Positions 23,559 through 34,319 of a DNA stretch of 64,000 bases are shown here, in pieces (position 1 is the first letter of the stretch; each line of letters begins with the position of its first letter). The translations under genes and the position numbers were made by a program. This stretch comes from Pelodera strongyloides (taxonomy: Eukaryota > Nematoda > Chromadorea > Rhabditida > Rhabditidae), in contig JAANDG010000027.1 in NCBI GenBank assembly GCA_036852015.1, forward strand, positions 248,001 through 312,000, given 5' to 3'. Below the pieces are notes generated by a model. It searched no databases. It saw only the letters and a program-made list of their open reading frames with translations, and was not told the origin of the DNA.

Positions 23559-26500
23559 ATGGCTCTGGACTTTCCCCAAACCGTTATGTTCTCCGTTTCC
23601 ACATTGTCTATGGTCTTACATATGCTAATCATATTATCGATCCACATCAATCGACATAGATCATCGCTGTTAAGGGGATCTTTCTTCAAACTCATCACAT
23701 GTCATGCAAGTTTTATTTTTCCCCATTTTAATTTTATACTTATGTTTACAAATATACTTATCTTATACTTACGTAATACTATACTTATGTCTACAAATCT
23801 TTATGACTTGGTTTCAGTTCGTTGCTGACCTGCTCTTTTATTTGGAGTTTTCCATATTTTTTCGGGGAAGAAAATTTGGATATTTGACCGATTTTTTCGA
23901 AGAAGGTAACAATCAATAATCTTTGCGTTGAATTTAAAGCGAATGTCAAGCCTGATTCACAGATATTCTATAACACGCTGTCACAAATACCGTAGTTAAA
24001 AAAATTTCTCTCGCGCCCTCCTCTTTTTCTTTGCTGACTACAAAAATTTCTCTTACGCCCTCCTCTTTTTCTTCGCTGTCTAACAGCCTCGTAAATTCAA
24101 ACGTCCCGTGGACAGAGATTTGGCTTAGCTTTGCCCGCACGACTCGAATCCCATACTGAAGGAGTTTTTTGGAGCGGTTTGAAATTGTTTTTCTTCTTAC
24201 ATGAAAGTTTTTGTTTATTTTTATTTTCACTTTCCTCACCTTCAAAACATAAAGGGAATATGTAGGCCCTTTTTGAAGTTAAGCTGTATTAATAGAATGC
24301 GTGTTGCCCATTAAGGAAACAATAACAAAAGTTGTCTACAATTTCCCACTTAAAAGAAAATGAATTACAAAGTTCGCCTTTTCCATAGTAAACGCGTTAA
24401 TCAGACCCGTGGCATAAATTTGGGTCTGATGGAGCAAATTTCAACTTATATCGGCATTCAAGATGCAGGGCATGCAAATTCGATTTACATATTCAGTCGC
24501 CTATTTAAATTAACATCTGGTATGGAGACGCTAGTTTCGCGTTTTTTTTTGCTCATTTTGAGTGCCTACATATTCCCTATAAGCTTTTTTTTGAGCCCAA
24601 CATGAAAAACCGGCTTGACATTCCCTTTAATAATAGGGGGAGCTTGCAACAATTAAAACCTTTTTCTTTTCCACAGCCGGTTATATATATATATATATAT
24701 ATAAAGGTTTATTGAGGATATGCAATTAACACATCTCAAAAGGTGACCCTAAGATACCACGCTTCACAACGCAGTATACAGTATACTCACAAGGGACCAA
24801 ACTCAAGAACAAAAACACAAACACAAACTAACGAACACTAAACATAACATATTCAATATCATAATAAGAGCACTAAACGTAAATTCAATTCAATCAAAGC
24901 ATTTTAAGGCAATACTAACGTTACTTAACAATTTACAGATAAAAACATACATGAGCGTAAATTCACAGAAATGTATATAAAAAAACATCGGTACAAGGTA
25001 AGAAATATAAAGGTTACTTAGCATCACGATAGATTTTCTTCACAATCACGATTCGTTTTACTTTGGTTATATAAGAAAGGTTGACAGGGCGGGTATATCT
25101 ATATCCCCTGCTTCAATGATGATTTGGAGCACTGCCATCGACAGTGGAGTGACGAAGACGATTTTCAAGTATCACGGCGTTATAGCTAATGCAACCTACT
25201 ACTGGAAGGATATCAGCACGCGTCCCTCTGGAGTGCTACACATTTCTCGACAGTGATTCGATGCTTGTAGCATGTATCTGATGCAGTCCACAAGGCCGTC
25301 GTACTTCAGACTTCAGTCAGGCTGAAAATGTCCCGTCGCAGGCTTCCATGTTCACCCGAGCTGCAGAAGTTAACTCCAGGTGGTCAGTCCTTGAGGGGAC
25401 GATCTGTGCCTGTGCGAACCCCATTCATAATTGTTTTTCTCAAGCTGTGCCCGTGAAGGCACGGTTCACCAGTGGACAACATCTAATTGCGCAAAACTTC
25501 GGGGCCCTGAAGAACAGTCCTAGCTTTAACCTTTATCCTTTAAAGTACGATACTATTCTCTGGAGCGCATTACTTCGGCAGACCAGAGCGGACAGCAGGG
25601 ACCCCTTCGGGGCCCTGAAAAACAGTACTAGCTTTAACCTTTATCCTTTAAAGTACGACACTATTCTCTGGAGCGCACTACTTCGGTAGACCAGAGCGGA
25701 CAGCAGGGATCCCGTCGGGGCCCTGAAGAACAGTCCTAGCTTTAACCTTTATCCTTTAAAGTACGATACTATTCCCTGAGCCCACTACTTCGGTAGACCA
25801 GAGCGGACTGCAAGGACCCCTTCGGGGCCCTGAAAAACAGTACTAGCTTTAACCTTTTAACCTTTAGGATATTCAATGTACATTTTATATGAATTTGACG
25901 CGATCATCTCAAGTGATTCTGGACAGAAAATTTTACCCTAGTAATGTTTTGGTTAGCACTGCAAATCCATCAAAGATACAATGTTATTTGAGGACTTGTA
26001 TGTAGTTAGACCTTCATTATTCGAAATTTGTTCTTTTCTAGACTTATTTTATAATAATTAGGGATCACAATTGCAAAAAATTGTGTTTTCTTGGAACACC
26101 TGCAGAACACACATAAGTACAATTTGGAAACAGTGTACGGGTACGGTACACAGGGCAGAATTCAAAGTTGTCAATAATCATGACATAAAATGATGACACC
26201 CTACGGTATGATTTCAAAATGAATATAAGATAAGATTGTAGTCCATACTATAATGTGGATATATGATATATACGATAGTAATGGAAGGAAAGATACTTTT
26301 GAAGTTGAGTAGGCGATATTCTTGTGTGAAACTCGTTAAATTTACCAATTGAATATCTATCGTTAATTACCAATTTGATGTTGTTTTAAATTTCCAGGCA
26401 GTCCTTTGTTGCATATTATGCCTCGAGTTTCGACTGCATTTCATTATTATATCAAAATTGTAGTTTATATCGGTCAATTTTATTTCGCCGCTAACCGTAT

Positions 26501-29035
26501 CACGGCTACGGTGGAACCGTTGCGGTATGAAAAGGTGTGCAGCTTTCTATATACAAAGGACAGACCCATGATACAAAAGTTTATGACGACCTGCTGCTAA
26601 TTTGTTCAGAAAATCTGAACACACACTGTGAACGCCCAGGATTTCAGCTACATTTTTAAGCACTTGACTATCATTTAGTGTTCCAAACAACCTAATTTAG
26701 ATGTGGTCCAACAATATCCTAACTATCTTATTCATTTTTCAATGGACCGTACCCTTGTGCGCAGTGCTACCGATCAACCTCAATATGAACTTTGAAATAA
26801 TTTACATTCCCGACAAAGCGGCCAACACATTACGGCTTATTAACGATCCGGTATCTACTGCGGTAAGCATCGTGATTCGTTATTTTCAGCAGTAACCAAT
26901 ACAATACAGCAGTAGTTTTGATGGATTTTGGGGTACGTCGTCAGATCCATTTACAAACAAGTATTTTTTCCATCTGAGCGAATACACATAGTCGAATACA
27001 AAAGTATAAGAGTCGTGCCAAAATAAGTAAATCAGGGATATGAACACGTTTGCTTACAAGTACTCATATGAAATGTGATTTTGTGATTTTGTGAATGTAT
27101 GAGAAAGACGGAAATGCTTTTCTGACCTTCACTGTTCTTTACATTCTTTATTTTGTTTGCCTTCTATCCGAACGCATGAATTCGTATATTTTTTAGCTAA
27201 TTTCTTATATTGACCTCGGTTGCTCGACTTTGGCTACCGTCGTTTGTCTGGCGGTTTATATCAAGATTGTTGTAGTGTTATCTACGCACAGAGCAAAGGT
27301 ATACTCGGCTCGGGCAGCATATAACATCTTTCAGTCTTCTCTATGTTTTAAAGGGATCAGCTCACCTTAAATTGTGTCTGTTTTTTTGTTTCTTTATTTT
27401 CCATAAGGGATAATAAAAATTTGGAACAGAAAAAGTAGTGTTCAATTTCAATACTCACGAAGATATTGGGTGATAAAGTGGTGGATTGATCGGGCCGAAA
27501 TGCAAAAAGGGCAATTATCCTATACAAACAAGGCAGGACAATTGCCCTTTTTGCATTTCGGCCCGATCAATCCACCACTTTATCATCCAATATCTTCGTG
27601 AGTATTGAAATTGAACACTACTTTTTGTATTCCAAATTTTTACTATCCCTTATAGAAAATAAAGAAACAAAAAAAAACAGACACAATTTAAGGTGAGCTG
27701 ATCCCTTTAAGCCTTGCCTAATTGTAAATATCACTGGATGCGTTAATGTGCATGTGATGACCAAGTTTCGTCGAAAACCGTCATCAACTGGTCGCCAAAC
27801 AGTCACGAACCAGTCACGAACCAGTCACCAAATAGTTTTCTCGGTAAAACCATTTGGTGACGGGCCAGCGACGGGTTTTCTGTGGTTTCGGCAATTATTT
27901 CGTTTTTCTACGTACCTTGCAAATAAAAAATAATAATAATAATTTAGGGTAGCGGCTCGAGCAGGGAACGACGTCTACTTCTCGTCGCCTTTTTGATGTT
28001 TTTGGTTTTTCTTTTAAATTCCGCGTTACAAATCGGAAAGCTGATCACGATGACAACTGGAATGGATAATGTGCTGGTCGCATATGATTTTTCGTGAGTT
28101 TTCTAATTTTTTTTACTATAGCACAGGCGGGCGCGCCCTATTTCTTGCCGAGCCTGCGCCGCAAACATTGTCTCCCAATTTGGGTGTGCGATAGAAGAGC
28201 GGCGATGTATACAGTATACACTATGCCTACCACTTTCTCGGACGTGCAGAAGCACGCGTAGCTAGCCGCGCAAATTGGAGTGCACGCGTAGCTAGCCGCA
28301 CTTTTGTGAACATGCGCGTAGTTATCCGCGATCCGCGCAGTTACCCGCGTACGCGGTGCGCGTAATAGTGAGCTACCGCGCAGCAAAGCAAAGCAAATAT
28401 GCACATAGAACAAAAGCTTTGAAAGCTGCGCGTCCGAGGTTCAGAGCTATAGCTATACATGAATAGCCATTGCCCCGATTTGGTACCTTTCTGGCGCTAC
28501 TTTCTCCGCTTCTTAATTGTTAGTAATTTTGAGAATTATAATTTTACATGCGGTGCGGTACATTCACTGTTTCCTCTCTGCTTCATTCCTGAAATTCGTC
28601 TTTTTTGACAAAAAAAGGGGTAAAATAATACATCTGTAAAATACACATCTACGTTCCCAGGCGCGCAGCGCGCAAATGCGTAACCGCGACCGCGGAAAAG
28701 ATGGCTTTTCCGCAGAAAAGAGGTTTATCTGTGTCTCGAATTTTTCAATGCAAATTTGCAATCTTTTCCCGCGGACGCGGCTGCGCATTTCCGCGCTGCG
28801 CGCCTGAGGACCAGAGATGGTATGACAATTGTAAATGTTTTATTTCAGATATCCACTTTGCGACGCTCTATATTCCTCCCAACCATGGGCTCTGTTATTA
28901 TCATCGACGGTAGTTCGCGAGACCCTGCTTCTGACACTAATAGGAAAAAGAGGGTATCTAATTAATACTGAGGCCGTTTTCACCAACACGCAGGGAGCCT
29001 TCCCTGGCCTCCCCAGGGAGCTAAAGTGTGCGTAG
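23559..29035 (+). CDS. Seven-transmembrane chemoreceptor, srg/srv-like, complete
   Basis: Nematode serpentine receptor, presumably acting in sensory-neuron membranes. Seven exons keep one frame (322 residues): 23559-23705, 23818-23905, 26398-26534, 26701-26862, 27197-27298, 27948-28093, 28849-29035. TM1 is about residues 8-30, followed by GSFFKL, typical of srv/srg receptors. TM2 follows FVADLLFYLEF. TM3 (YIGQFYFAANR) ends in NRITA, the position of the DRY-like motif. TM4 follows YEKMWSNN, TM5 follows DPVSTALISYID, TM6 follows RRLLLVAFLMF, and TM7 contains QPWALLLSS. Intron 1 appears to use a GC donor (CAT followed by GCAAGT). The last 21 residues (302-322, from EAVFTNTQG) are read from a foldback element, so the native C terminus may have been lost. 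Length fits the family. The exact sr subfamily and ligand are unknown. Confidence 0.9.
23933..24632. mobile_element. MITE-like element of about 690 bp in chemoreceptor intron 2
   Basis: The left end TTTAAAGCGAATGTCAAGCC is answered by GGCTTGACATTCCCTTTAA. The interior has a duplicated phrase CGCCCTCCTCTTTTTCTT (24012 and 24056). The termini start like the MITE families but continue differently. Confidence 0.75.
24680..25350. repeat. Unclassified dispersed repeat with TA microsatellite
   Basis: A (TA)n run of about 20 bp at 24681-24703 is followed by GGTTTATTGAGGATATGCAA and CACGCTTCACAACGC, resembling 2810-2900. The rest (25080-25350) is non-repetitive within this window and shows no clear protein. 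It may be the decayed end of a larger transposon. Confidence 0.4.
25501..25866 (+). repeat. 108-bp tandem repeat, about 3.4 copies, in chemoreceptor intron 2
   Basis: GGGGCCCTG recurs at 25501, 25609, 25717 and 25824. Units share AACAGTCCTAGCTTTAACC, TTTAAAGTACGATACTATTC and CGGTAGACCAGAGCGGAC and differ at few positions. An open frame runs through the first copies because 108 is divisible by three. It is inside the intron and not taken as coding. Confidence 0.9.
27347..27710. repeat. Near-perfect long palindrome in chemoreceptor intron 5
   Basis: Two arms of about 170-180 bp are almost exact inverted copies. The left starts TTTAAAGGGATCAGCTCACC and the right ends GGTGAGCTGATCCCTTTAA. They meet around a spacer near 27520-27535 (CTATACAAACAAGGCAGG). 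If transcribed with the pre-mRNA it would form a very long hairpin. A truncated copy is at 621-884. Confidence 0.92.
27755..27905 (+). repeat. Dispersed CAGTCACGAACCAGTCACC element
   Basis: Repeated GTCACGAACCA units are followed by TTTTCTCGGTAAAACCATTTGG and GGGTTTTCTGTGGTTTCGGC. Related copies lie at 29925-30120 and 32525-32700. It ends about 40 bp before the TM6 exon of the chemoreceptor. Confidence 0.65.
28140..28400. repeat. GC-rich short-repeat block
   Basis: TGCACGCGTAGCTAGCCGCG and variants (ACGCGTAGCTAGCCGCAC, GCGCGTAGTTATCCGCG) recur in tandem within chemoreceptor intron 6. The block is far richer in GC than its flanks. Confidence 0.65.
28650..28815. repeat. GC-rich foldback element in chemoreceptor intron 6
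   Basis: CAGGCGCGCAGCGCGCAAATGCG is answered by CGCATTTCCGCGCTGCGCGCCTG, the same family as 14740-14990. It ends about 35 bp before the TM7 exon. Confidence 0.85.
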
Positions 29036-29111
29036 AGAGTGGAGAGCAGAGGGGATTCAGGGCGCGCGTGAGCCTATGGAGGGCTCCCTGTGTGTTGGAG
29101 AATAGGGCCTC
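28970..29111. mobile_element. Foldback element overlapping the chemoreceptor stop codon
   Basis: GAGGCCGTTTTCACCAACACG is answered by GTGTGTTGGAGAATAGGGCCTC. The left arm is in frame with the last chemoreceptor exon and supplies its final 21 codons and the TAG stop. The sister copy is at 19474-19602. Confidence 0.85.
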
Positions 29112-29679
29112 TGATTAGTTTGATGTTTTAAAGGAGGAGGCTCACGAGTTTTAAGTGTTCTATTCATTTCCTTTTATCGAAAGAACATGCTAAATAATCA
29201 CCAATAAACTGCAGAACAAAGCGGGGAAATACACTTTATATTTTATCTCCAAAACCACGTGTCATATCGCTTTAAAGGAGGAGGCTCGCGAAATCAATGC
29301 GCACAATTTCTTGCTTTTTATCGAAAGATGATGGTGGTAGCCTCCAACAAACATGTCTTATGAATGAAGCACAAGCTTTTAATTGGAAGGAATAAATCAA
29401 TATAGAGTTTTGAATTCAATCAACTTCAGATTTTCGAGTTTGGGATTTACAACGATCGTAATTCCCGTGCAGAGTTCGTCAACGTGAAAACCGAATAATT
29501 ATTAGATTAATATTCTAGAATAAACGTTGATACTTTGATTTTGTTTACTGTATATGTATATGCGTATTATCTGCAACTTCCACTTGCTTGAAGTGAGCAT
29601 GCGCTATGCGAATTCAAACGTCTTCAATACAACTCGAAATTCATACCGTATGATACAGTATACCGTTTACCGTATCGTA

Positions 29680-29705
29680 TACCGTACCGTACCGTACCGT
29701 ACCGT
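29680..29705 (+). repeat. ACCGT pentamer microsatellite
   Basis: Four to five perfect ACCGT units lie within a longer region of ACCGTAT-like phrases (29645-29740). Confidence 0.8.
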
Positions 29706-29924
29706 ATGATACACCCTATATCATATTTATACCGTATTTATTCCGTATAATAGCAAAAAAAGGAGTTTTTTTCACAGAAAGAGAAGGATTTCATAAACAT
29801 TATTTTTTAAAACAGTAGTCCAGTACCGCTGATTGTGTGACAACAATTTACCGTTTGTATAAGAATACCATGAGCTCCATTGTCTTTTGTTATGCAAATA
29901 GTGTTCTCCATTCCCAATCTCCAT

Positions 29925-30120
29925 AGGAAATGGGTGAACCCATTTGATGACGGTTCACTAGGGGCTTCCCATTTAGTGACCAGTTCGTGACCAAGTTTAA
30001 TCGAAAACTGCCATCAGGTAGGAACCAATCACCCGATAGTTTTTTCGGTAAAAAAAAACAATTGGAGATGAGCCAACGACGGTTTTTCTGTGGTCTCGGC
30101 AATTATTTTGTTTTCCTCTG
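29925..30120 (+). repeat. Second copy of the GTGACC/TTTCGGTAAA element
   Basis: It shares CGTGACCAAGTTTAATCGAAAA, TTTTTTCGGTAAAA and TTTTTCTGTGGTCTCGGCAA with 27755-27905. Confidence 0.65.
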
Positions 30121-30235
30121 CATCATTATTCCGCAATTACATTCCTTTATAATTTCTATTCGCTATTGCATTTCAACATATTCAAATTCATTTTCCCTAG
30201 ACCCTTCATTCAATATTATTTTGCGTTTCAAAACA

Positions 30236-31306
30236 ATGCGCCCGATTTGGCTTCTGCTTCTCTTGCTGGGTAATTTTTATTCACTTTGCTGTAAATCTTC
30301 TTGAAAGCGAGAGAAAAAAAAGAGAGAGAGAGAGAGAGGGAGCAAAAACAATATGCTAGTGTCTAACGACAAGCCTAAACCTAGCCTAAGGCAGTGCCTT
30401 GAAACTAATTATTAGCTTCAAGCCGCGGCCTCATCGGCGTCGGGGTCGGCGTCGGTGTCGGCGTCGGAGTCGGAGGTCGAATCAACAACGCAAAATCAAG
30501 AAAACGATCCAGTCCCTGAGCTATTGGGAGGAAAGAAAACGTCTCCAACTAAGCGGAACAACTCCAAAGTTTGTATTTTAAATAATTTTAAGCGGTATGG
30601 CACGTGGTTTGTAAAATCTGTGCTGGACAGCCGCATTTCTGAGCATTATATGCAAATTCCTTGAACATTTTTCTAAAATTCTGTTCCATTTAGATCTCCC
30701 TTGATCGTACTAAGAACGAGGCGTCATTTGGTATTTTTATTTTATTTTTATTTTACATTAATATTATGTGTAGTCTGAGTTTGAAGTGAGCTGGCTCGAT
30801 GCGCGCATTTGCCCTTTTCACTATAAAGTTTTATTAAAAAATGGACAAATCATGTGGTGAGCTATTAATATATAATAAATTAATACTTACACATATAATG
30901 ACAATGACCTCACCACACCAACGGTGTAAAAGTTGGTAGCAGGGTATAACTGGCGGAGATAAATCGGCTTCCCGAAAAAATTGACCTCTGGGAAGCTTAA
31001 AGTTTAAGTTTAAAGGCCAGTGTATCCTCTTCAAAAATGAACTGTGCCCCGTTGCACTGTTTCTGCCGATTCGGTTGATATAACCCACTACTCTTCATCT
31101 CTTTTTGTTATCTTAACATGAAAATGATCCAGCGTACAGTTAACAAACCACGTGTCATACCGCTCTAAAATTTTCAGATGCTACCGACTTGGAATATGTG
31201 GCAATTGTACGGCTCTGTCTCATTGCTGTACTTTTTCTCGTTGGTGTGGGAGTCTTAATTGCTCCGTCTTCCGGAGCCATTGCCTATGCTTTCTTACCGA
31301 ATAATT
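30236..31306 (+). CDS. Probable small membrane protein, incomplete 3' end
   Basis: I do not recognise this gene. Exon 1 (30236-30269) codes a signal-peptide core, MRPIWLLLLLL, before a GTAATT donor in phase 1. Exon 2 (about 30423-30572) continues with a low-complexity Ser/Ala/Glu stretch (ASSASGSASVSASESE) and a polar segment. Exon 3 (31178-31306) codes ATDLEYVAIVRL and then a strong hydrophobic segment (CLIAVLFLVGVGVLIA), ending at a perfect GTGAGT donor. Together they suggest a signal peptide, an acidic ectodomain and one transmembrane helix. The exon 2 boundaries (acceptor TTCAAG, donor GTATTT) were chosen because they keep the phases consistent, and they are weak. The terminal exon was not found. 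Reading on unspliced gives a stop after CELLS. Confidence 0.4.
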
Positions 31307-31655
31307 GTGAGTTATTGTCATAAAAACGTTTGTAGCATCCTTTAATAATAAAAATCGAACCTACGGAAATTAGCACATACTACACAATGCACTACGATAC
31401 TTACTACGTACGGGACTACATACCACGGACGTCTGAGACTACAACCTTTACTACATACTGTAAGTGTAAGTCAGCCTAGACAGCGAACTAGCTTGCGGTC
31501 TAAAATTTTCGAAACCGGTCTAAATGCGAAAAACACATCTCGAAACTCGAAACAGCTTATTTCCAGCCAACCGTGAAAGCACGTCAAAAATCTCGGAGAT
31601 TAACATGGGTTCCGCTGAAAAGCCAGTCAGACCCAAAATGGTAGAGTTTGGTTTA

Positions 31656-31894
31656 TTTGTTCACCAGACGGCTATCGCCGCCTGAGGCGACTTTCAAAGT
31701 CTAAAATGCAGGAACATCAGTGAGCACACTTATGTGAAAAATTTGGAACGCATCTTGAAAAATCATGGAATTCGATTTTCGCTTGCTCAAGACAGGTCTC
31801 CGGCTCTCCTTTTATAGCCTTTAGATATTCAAATTTTCGTTGCGTTCACACGCGGCCTCAAACAAAAAAGTAAACCCTTCTCCTTTATATAATA
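31656..31894 (+). repeat. Dispersed element with GAGGCGACTTTC and TATATAATAAG landmarks
   Basis: It begins near CGGCTATCGCCGCCTGAGGC and ends CTTCTCCTTTATATAATAAG. The same landmarks bound 41630-42011, and the end motif occurs inverted at 18104. The type is unclassified. Confidence 0.5.
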
Positions 31895-32524
31895 AGATTT
31901 TTATTTTTTACTTATCTAACACTTGTATGGCGTACGAGGTGGTCAAGTGAAATCAATAAAACATGGTTTCTCATTGGTTAAAATAACGGCTGTTATATCG
32001 CTTCAAAATATCTACATAGATTTAATATTTGCAGGACGATTTCAACTTTGAGCCGTCACCTTCGGACGCAGAAAAGGCGTGAAATTTAATGAAAAATTAG
32101 TGTGTTCTTTTTAACTTTCGCTTCATTACGACTTATTATTTATTGTTAAAAATGATTACTTCTTAAAATTAGTGACACCGCCTAATGTAATGTGGCCTAA
32201 TCAAGAGAGCGTACATATATATTCCCTTCAGTAAAACGAACTTCGGAATCTGAGATAGTAGCCATTGACGTGATTTGCTTTTTCGTGAGCCGTGTTTTTT
32301 TGCTAATGGACCCCACGTCAAGTTATAGTAGTTTTTTTTTTATTCACTGTTTTTGCAATTTTGCATATAAGGTTTTGTTATAACTTGAATGAAATAAATG
32401 ATGCGAAATTGTACTTTTGTTATTTTTTTGCATGGATTTGGCTTTTTTGTGTCCTACTTCGATGTTTTGAAAGCTACAAAACACCGTTTTTGAATCTTTG
32501 ACTTTTTGTAACTCCGAACTCTCT

Positions 32525-32700
32525 TGAAATCAATGGACAAATGGTCACCAAACGGTCTCCAAATGGTGGCTAAATGGTTGGTGACCAGTCGCCAATTGTT
32601 TTTTTTTTCGGTAGAAACCATTTAGCGTCCAGACACTGACACATTTCCGGTGGTATCCGGCCGGTGCCACCCGTTTCCCTGCAATGAGGACCATTTGACA
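32525..32700 (+). repeat. Third copy of the GTCACCAAATGG element
   Basis: AATGGTCACCAAACGGTC, TTTTTTTCGGTAGAAACCAT and the following bases match the organisation of 27755-27905. Confidence 0.6.
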
Positions 32701-33084
32701 GCATGCATGCAAATTTGCAAATTATACCTGCGATCCATTTTAATTGCCTTGGCCCTTGGCACTTGAGGTTATAAAGGCATTTAGGCATTAGCAAATGCAC
32801 TATCACACGAACAAGAATTGTGATTTGTATTTTGATCACAATCTCTGTTTTGATCATTAATGCCTTAAATTATTTGCGTATAACTGTCGCTTGTTATAGT
32901 TTGTTTTTCTTTGATGAAATAAGTGTACATATTTTATATGGAAAGTTGGCGCTTCGCATTATATATTTGTCTGTTTATAATGAATATTCTCTATTAGCTC
33001 TTTGTTTAGTAATTTGTCTTAACCTAAGAATGTTGCTTTAGCTGTAGCGTAGCGATAGCCCTACCTTAGCCGATAGCTTAAAAT

Positions 33085-33215
33085 CCGTATTGTACCTGCT
33101 TGAATATCCTATGTAATTTGGTGCCGGAAGTTTCGGATGGGCACCAAAAATTTGCATAGGATACATAGGAAATTCGTATCATATGCAAATTTCCCAGTGT
33201 AGGTACAATATGGCC
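33085..33215. repeat. Foldback element with GTATTGTACCTGC ends
   Basis: CGTATTGTACCTGCTTGAATATCC is answered by TGTAGGTACAATATGG. The inner part pairs CCTATGTAATTT with AAATTTGCATAGGATACATAGG. It belongs to the family seen at 1187-1352 and 23158. Confidence 0.75.
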
Positions 33216-33673
33216 TTATCTTGGGATAGCAGTTCAGTCTAGGCAGCAGGCAGCAGGCCAAGGCGGGGTCTAAAGCTAGTTAGTCGGCCAATATGTCCAA
33301 ACCAAGTTCTCGTCTGGAGCGTCACCTAAGTGGCCCACGACCGAGACCCCCTACGACTTATCTTTGTGCTAACATGTTTCTTTACGTTTATATTTATTAT
33401 TATATCTAAAAAAAAGGGCAATGCTCCACCAATAGCTAACCATGATGAAACCTTCGATACCACTCGATAGAACACATATAAACTAAAATTTTTAGATGTT
33501 TTTTATCATGGGATGTAAGGTCTCACCTACCCTTGTAAGCATATAAATTATAAATTCTGTCTAGCTCGTTATCTAATTGTAAGTGACCATGAAAGAATGT
33601 ATCTTCTAGTTTTCTACTGTTCGCTTTGGTCTTGTCTTTTTTTTGTGTTCTTTTCACCTTTTTATTCCTTTTT

Positions 33674-33854
33674 TTAAAGCGAAATACCAGCCGGTTTTTG
33701 AAACGCAACGTGGATAACTGAATTCTTACGTATTTATGCTAGTTGCTCGAATTTAGCTCGGTTTTTATCCTAATTTATCTTCATTTGCATAAGCTACATA
33801 AGAATGCTAGTCTACTCGATGTGTTACAAAAACCGGCCGGAATTTCGCTTTAAA
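33674..33854. mobile_element. MITE family A
   Basis: The ends are TAAAGCGAAATACCAGCCGG and CCGGCCGGAATTTCGCTTTA. Its right end is fused to the palindrome that starts at about 33850, sharing the TTTAAA junction. Confidence 0.92.
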
Positions 33855-34279
33855 GGGACGGGCCCATCAAAATAAACCCATATTTTGCATGTTTTTATAA
33901 TTTGTATAAAGGGGGTTTATTATAATATATGTACACTAAATTTCGGCTAGACTTTATCCCGCTGAAATTTTTCGGTGTCGATAAACGCATAAGTATACCG
34001 TAGAAGACACACAATTGCACCCTTATTTCCTTACCGTGTCTCCCGAGGATACCTCGCTCTGGTTGGGACCCGGGAGACCATCTGTCTATATAGCCATATT
34101 CCCCCGGGACACGCGACAAGAAAATAAAGGTGCAATTGTGTGTCTTCTACGGTACACTTATGCGTTTATCGACACCGAAAAATTTCAGCGGGATAAAGTC
34201 TAGCCGAAATTTAGTGTATATATACAAATTATAAAAACATGCAAAATATGGGTTTATTTTGATGGGCCCGTCCCTTTAA
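33850..34279. repeat. Near-perfect long palindrome upstream of the LanC-like gene
   Basis: Arms of about 185-195 bp run from TTTAAAGGGACGGGCCCATC to GATGGGCCCGTCCCTTTAA. The central spacer is about 34050-34080, with CGCTCTGGTTGGGACC. Differences are few: the left arm has an extra GGGTTTATTATAATA. It ends 25 bp before the first exon of the LanC-like gene. Confidence 0.92.
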
Positions 34280-34319
34280 CACTAATTAAAATTATAACTA
34301 TAGGCACTGCGAAGGAGCT

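Noticed and set aside
25081..25350. Possible retrotransposon coding remnant
   Set aside because: I could not find any reverse-transcriptase or endonuclease motif in any frame, so no transposon protein is claimed.
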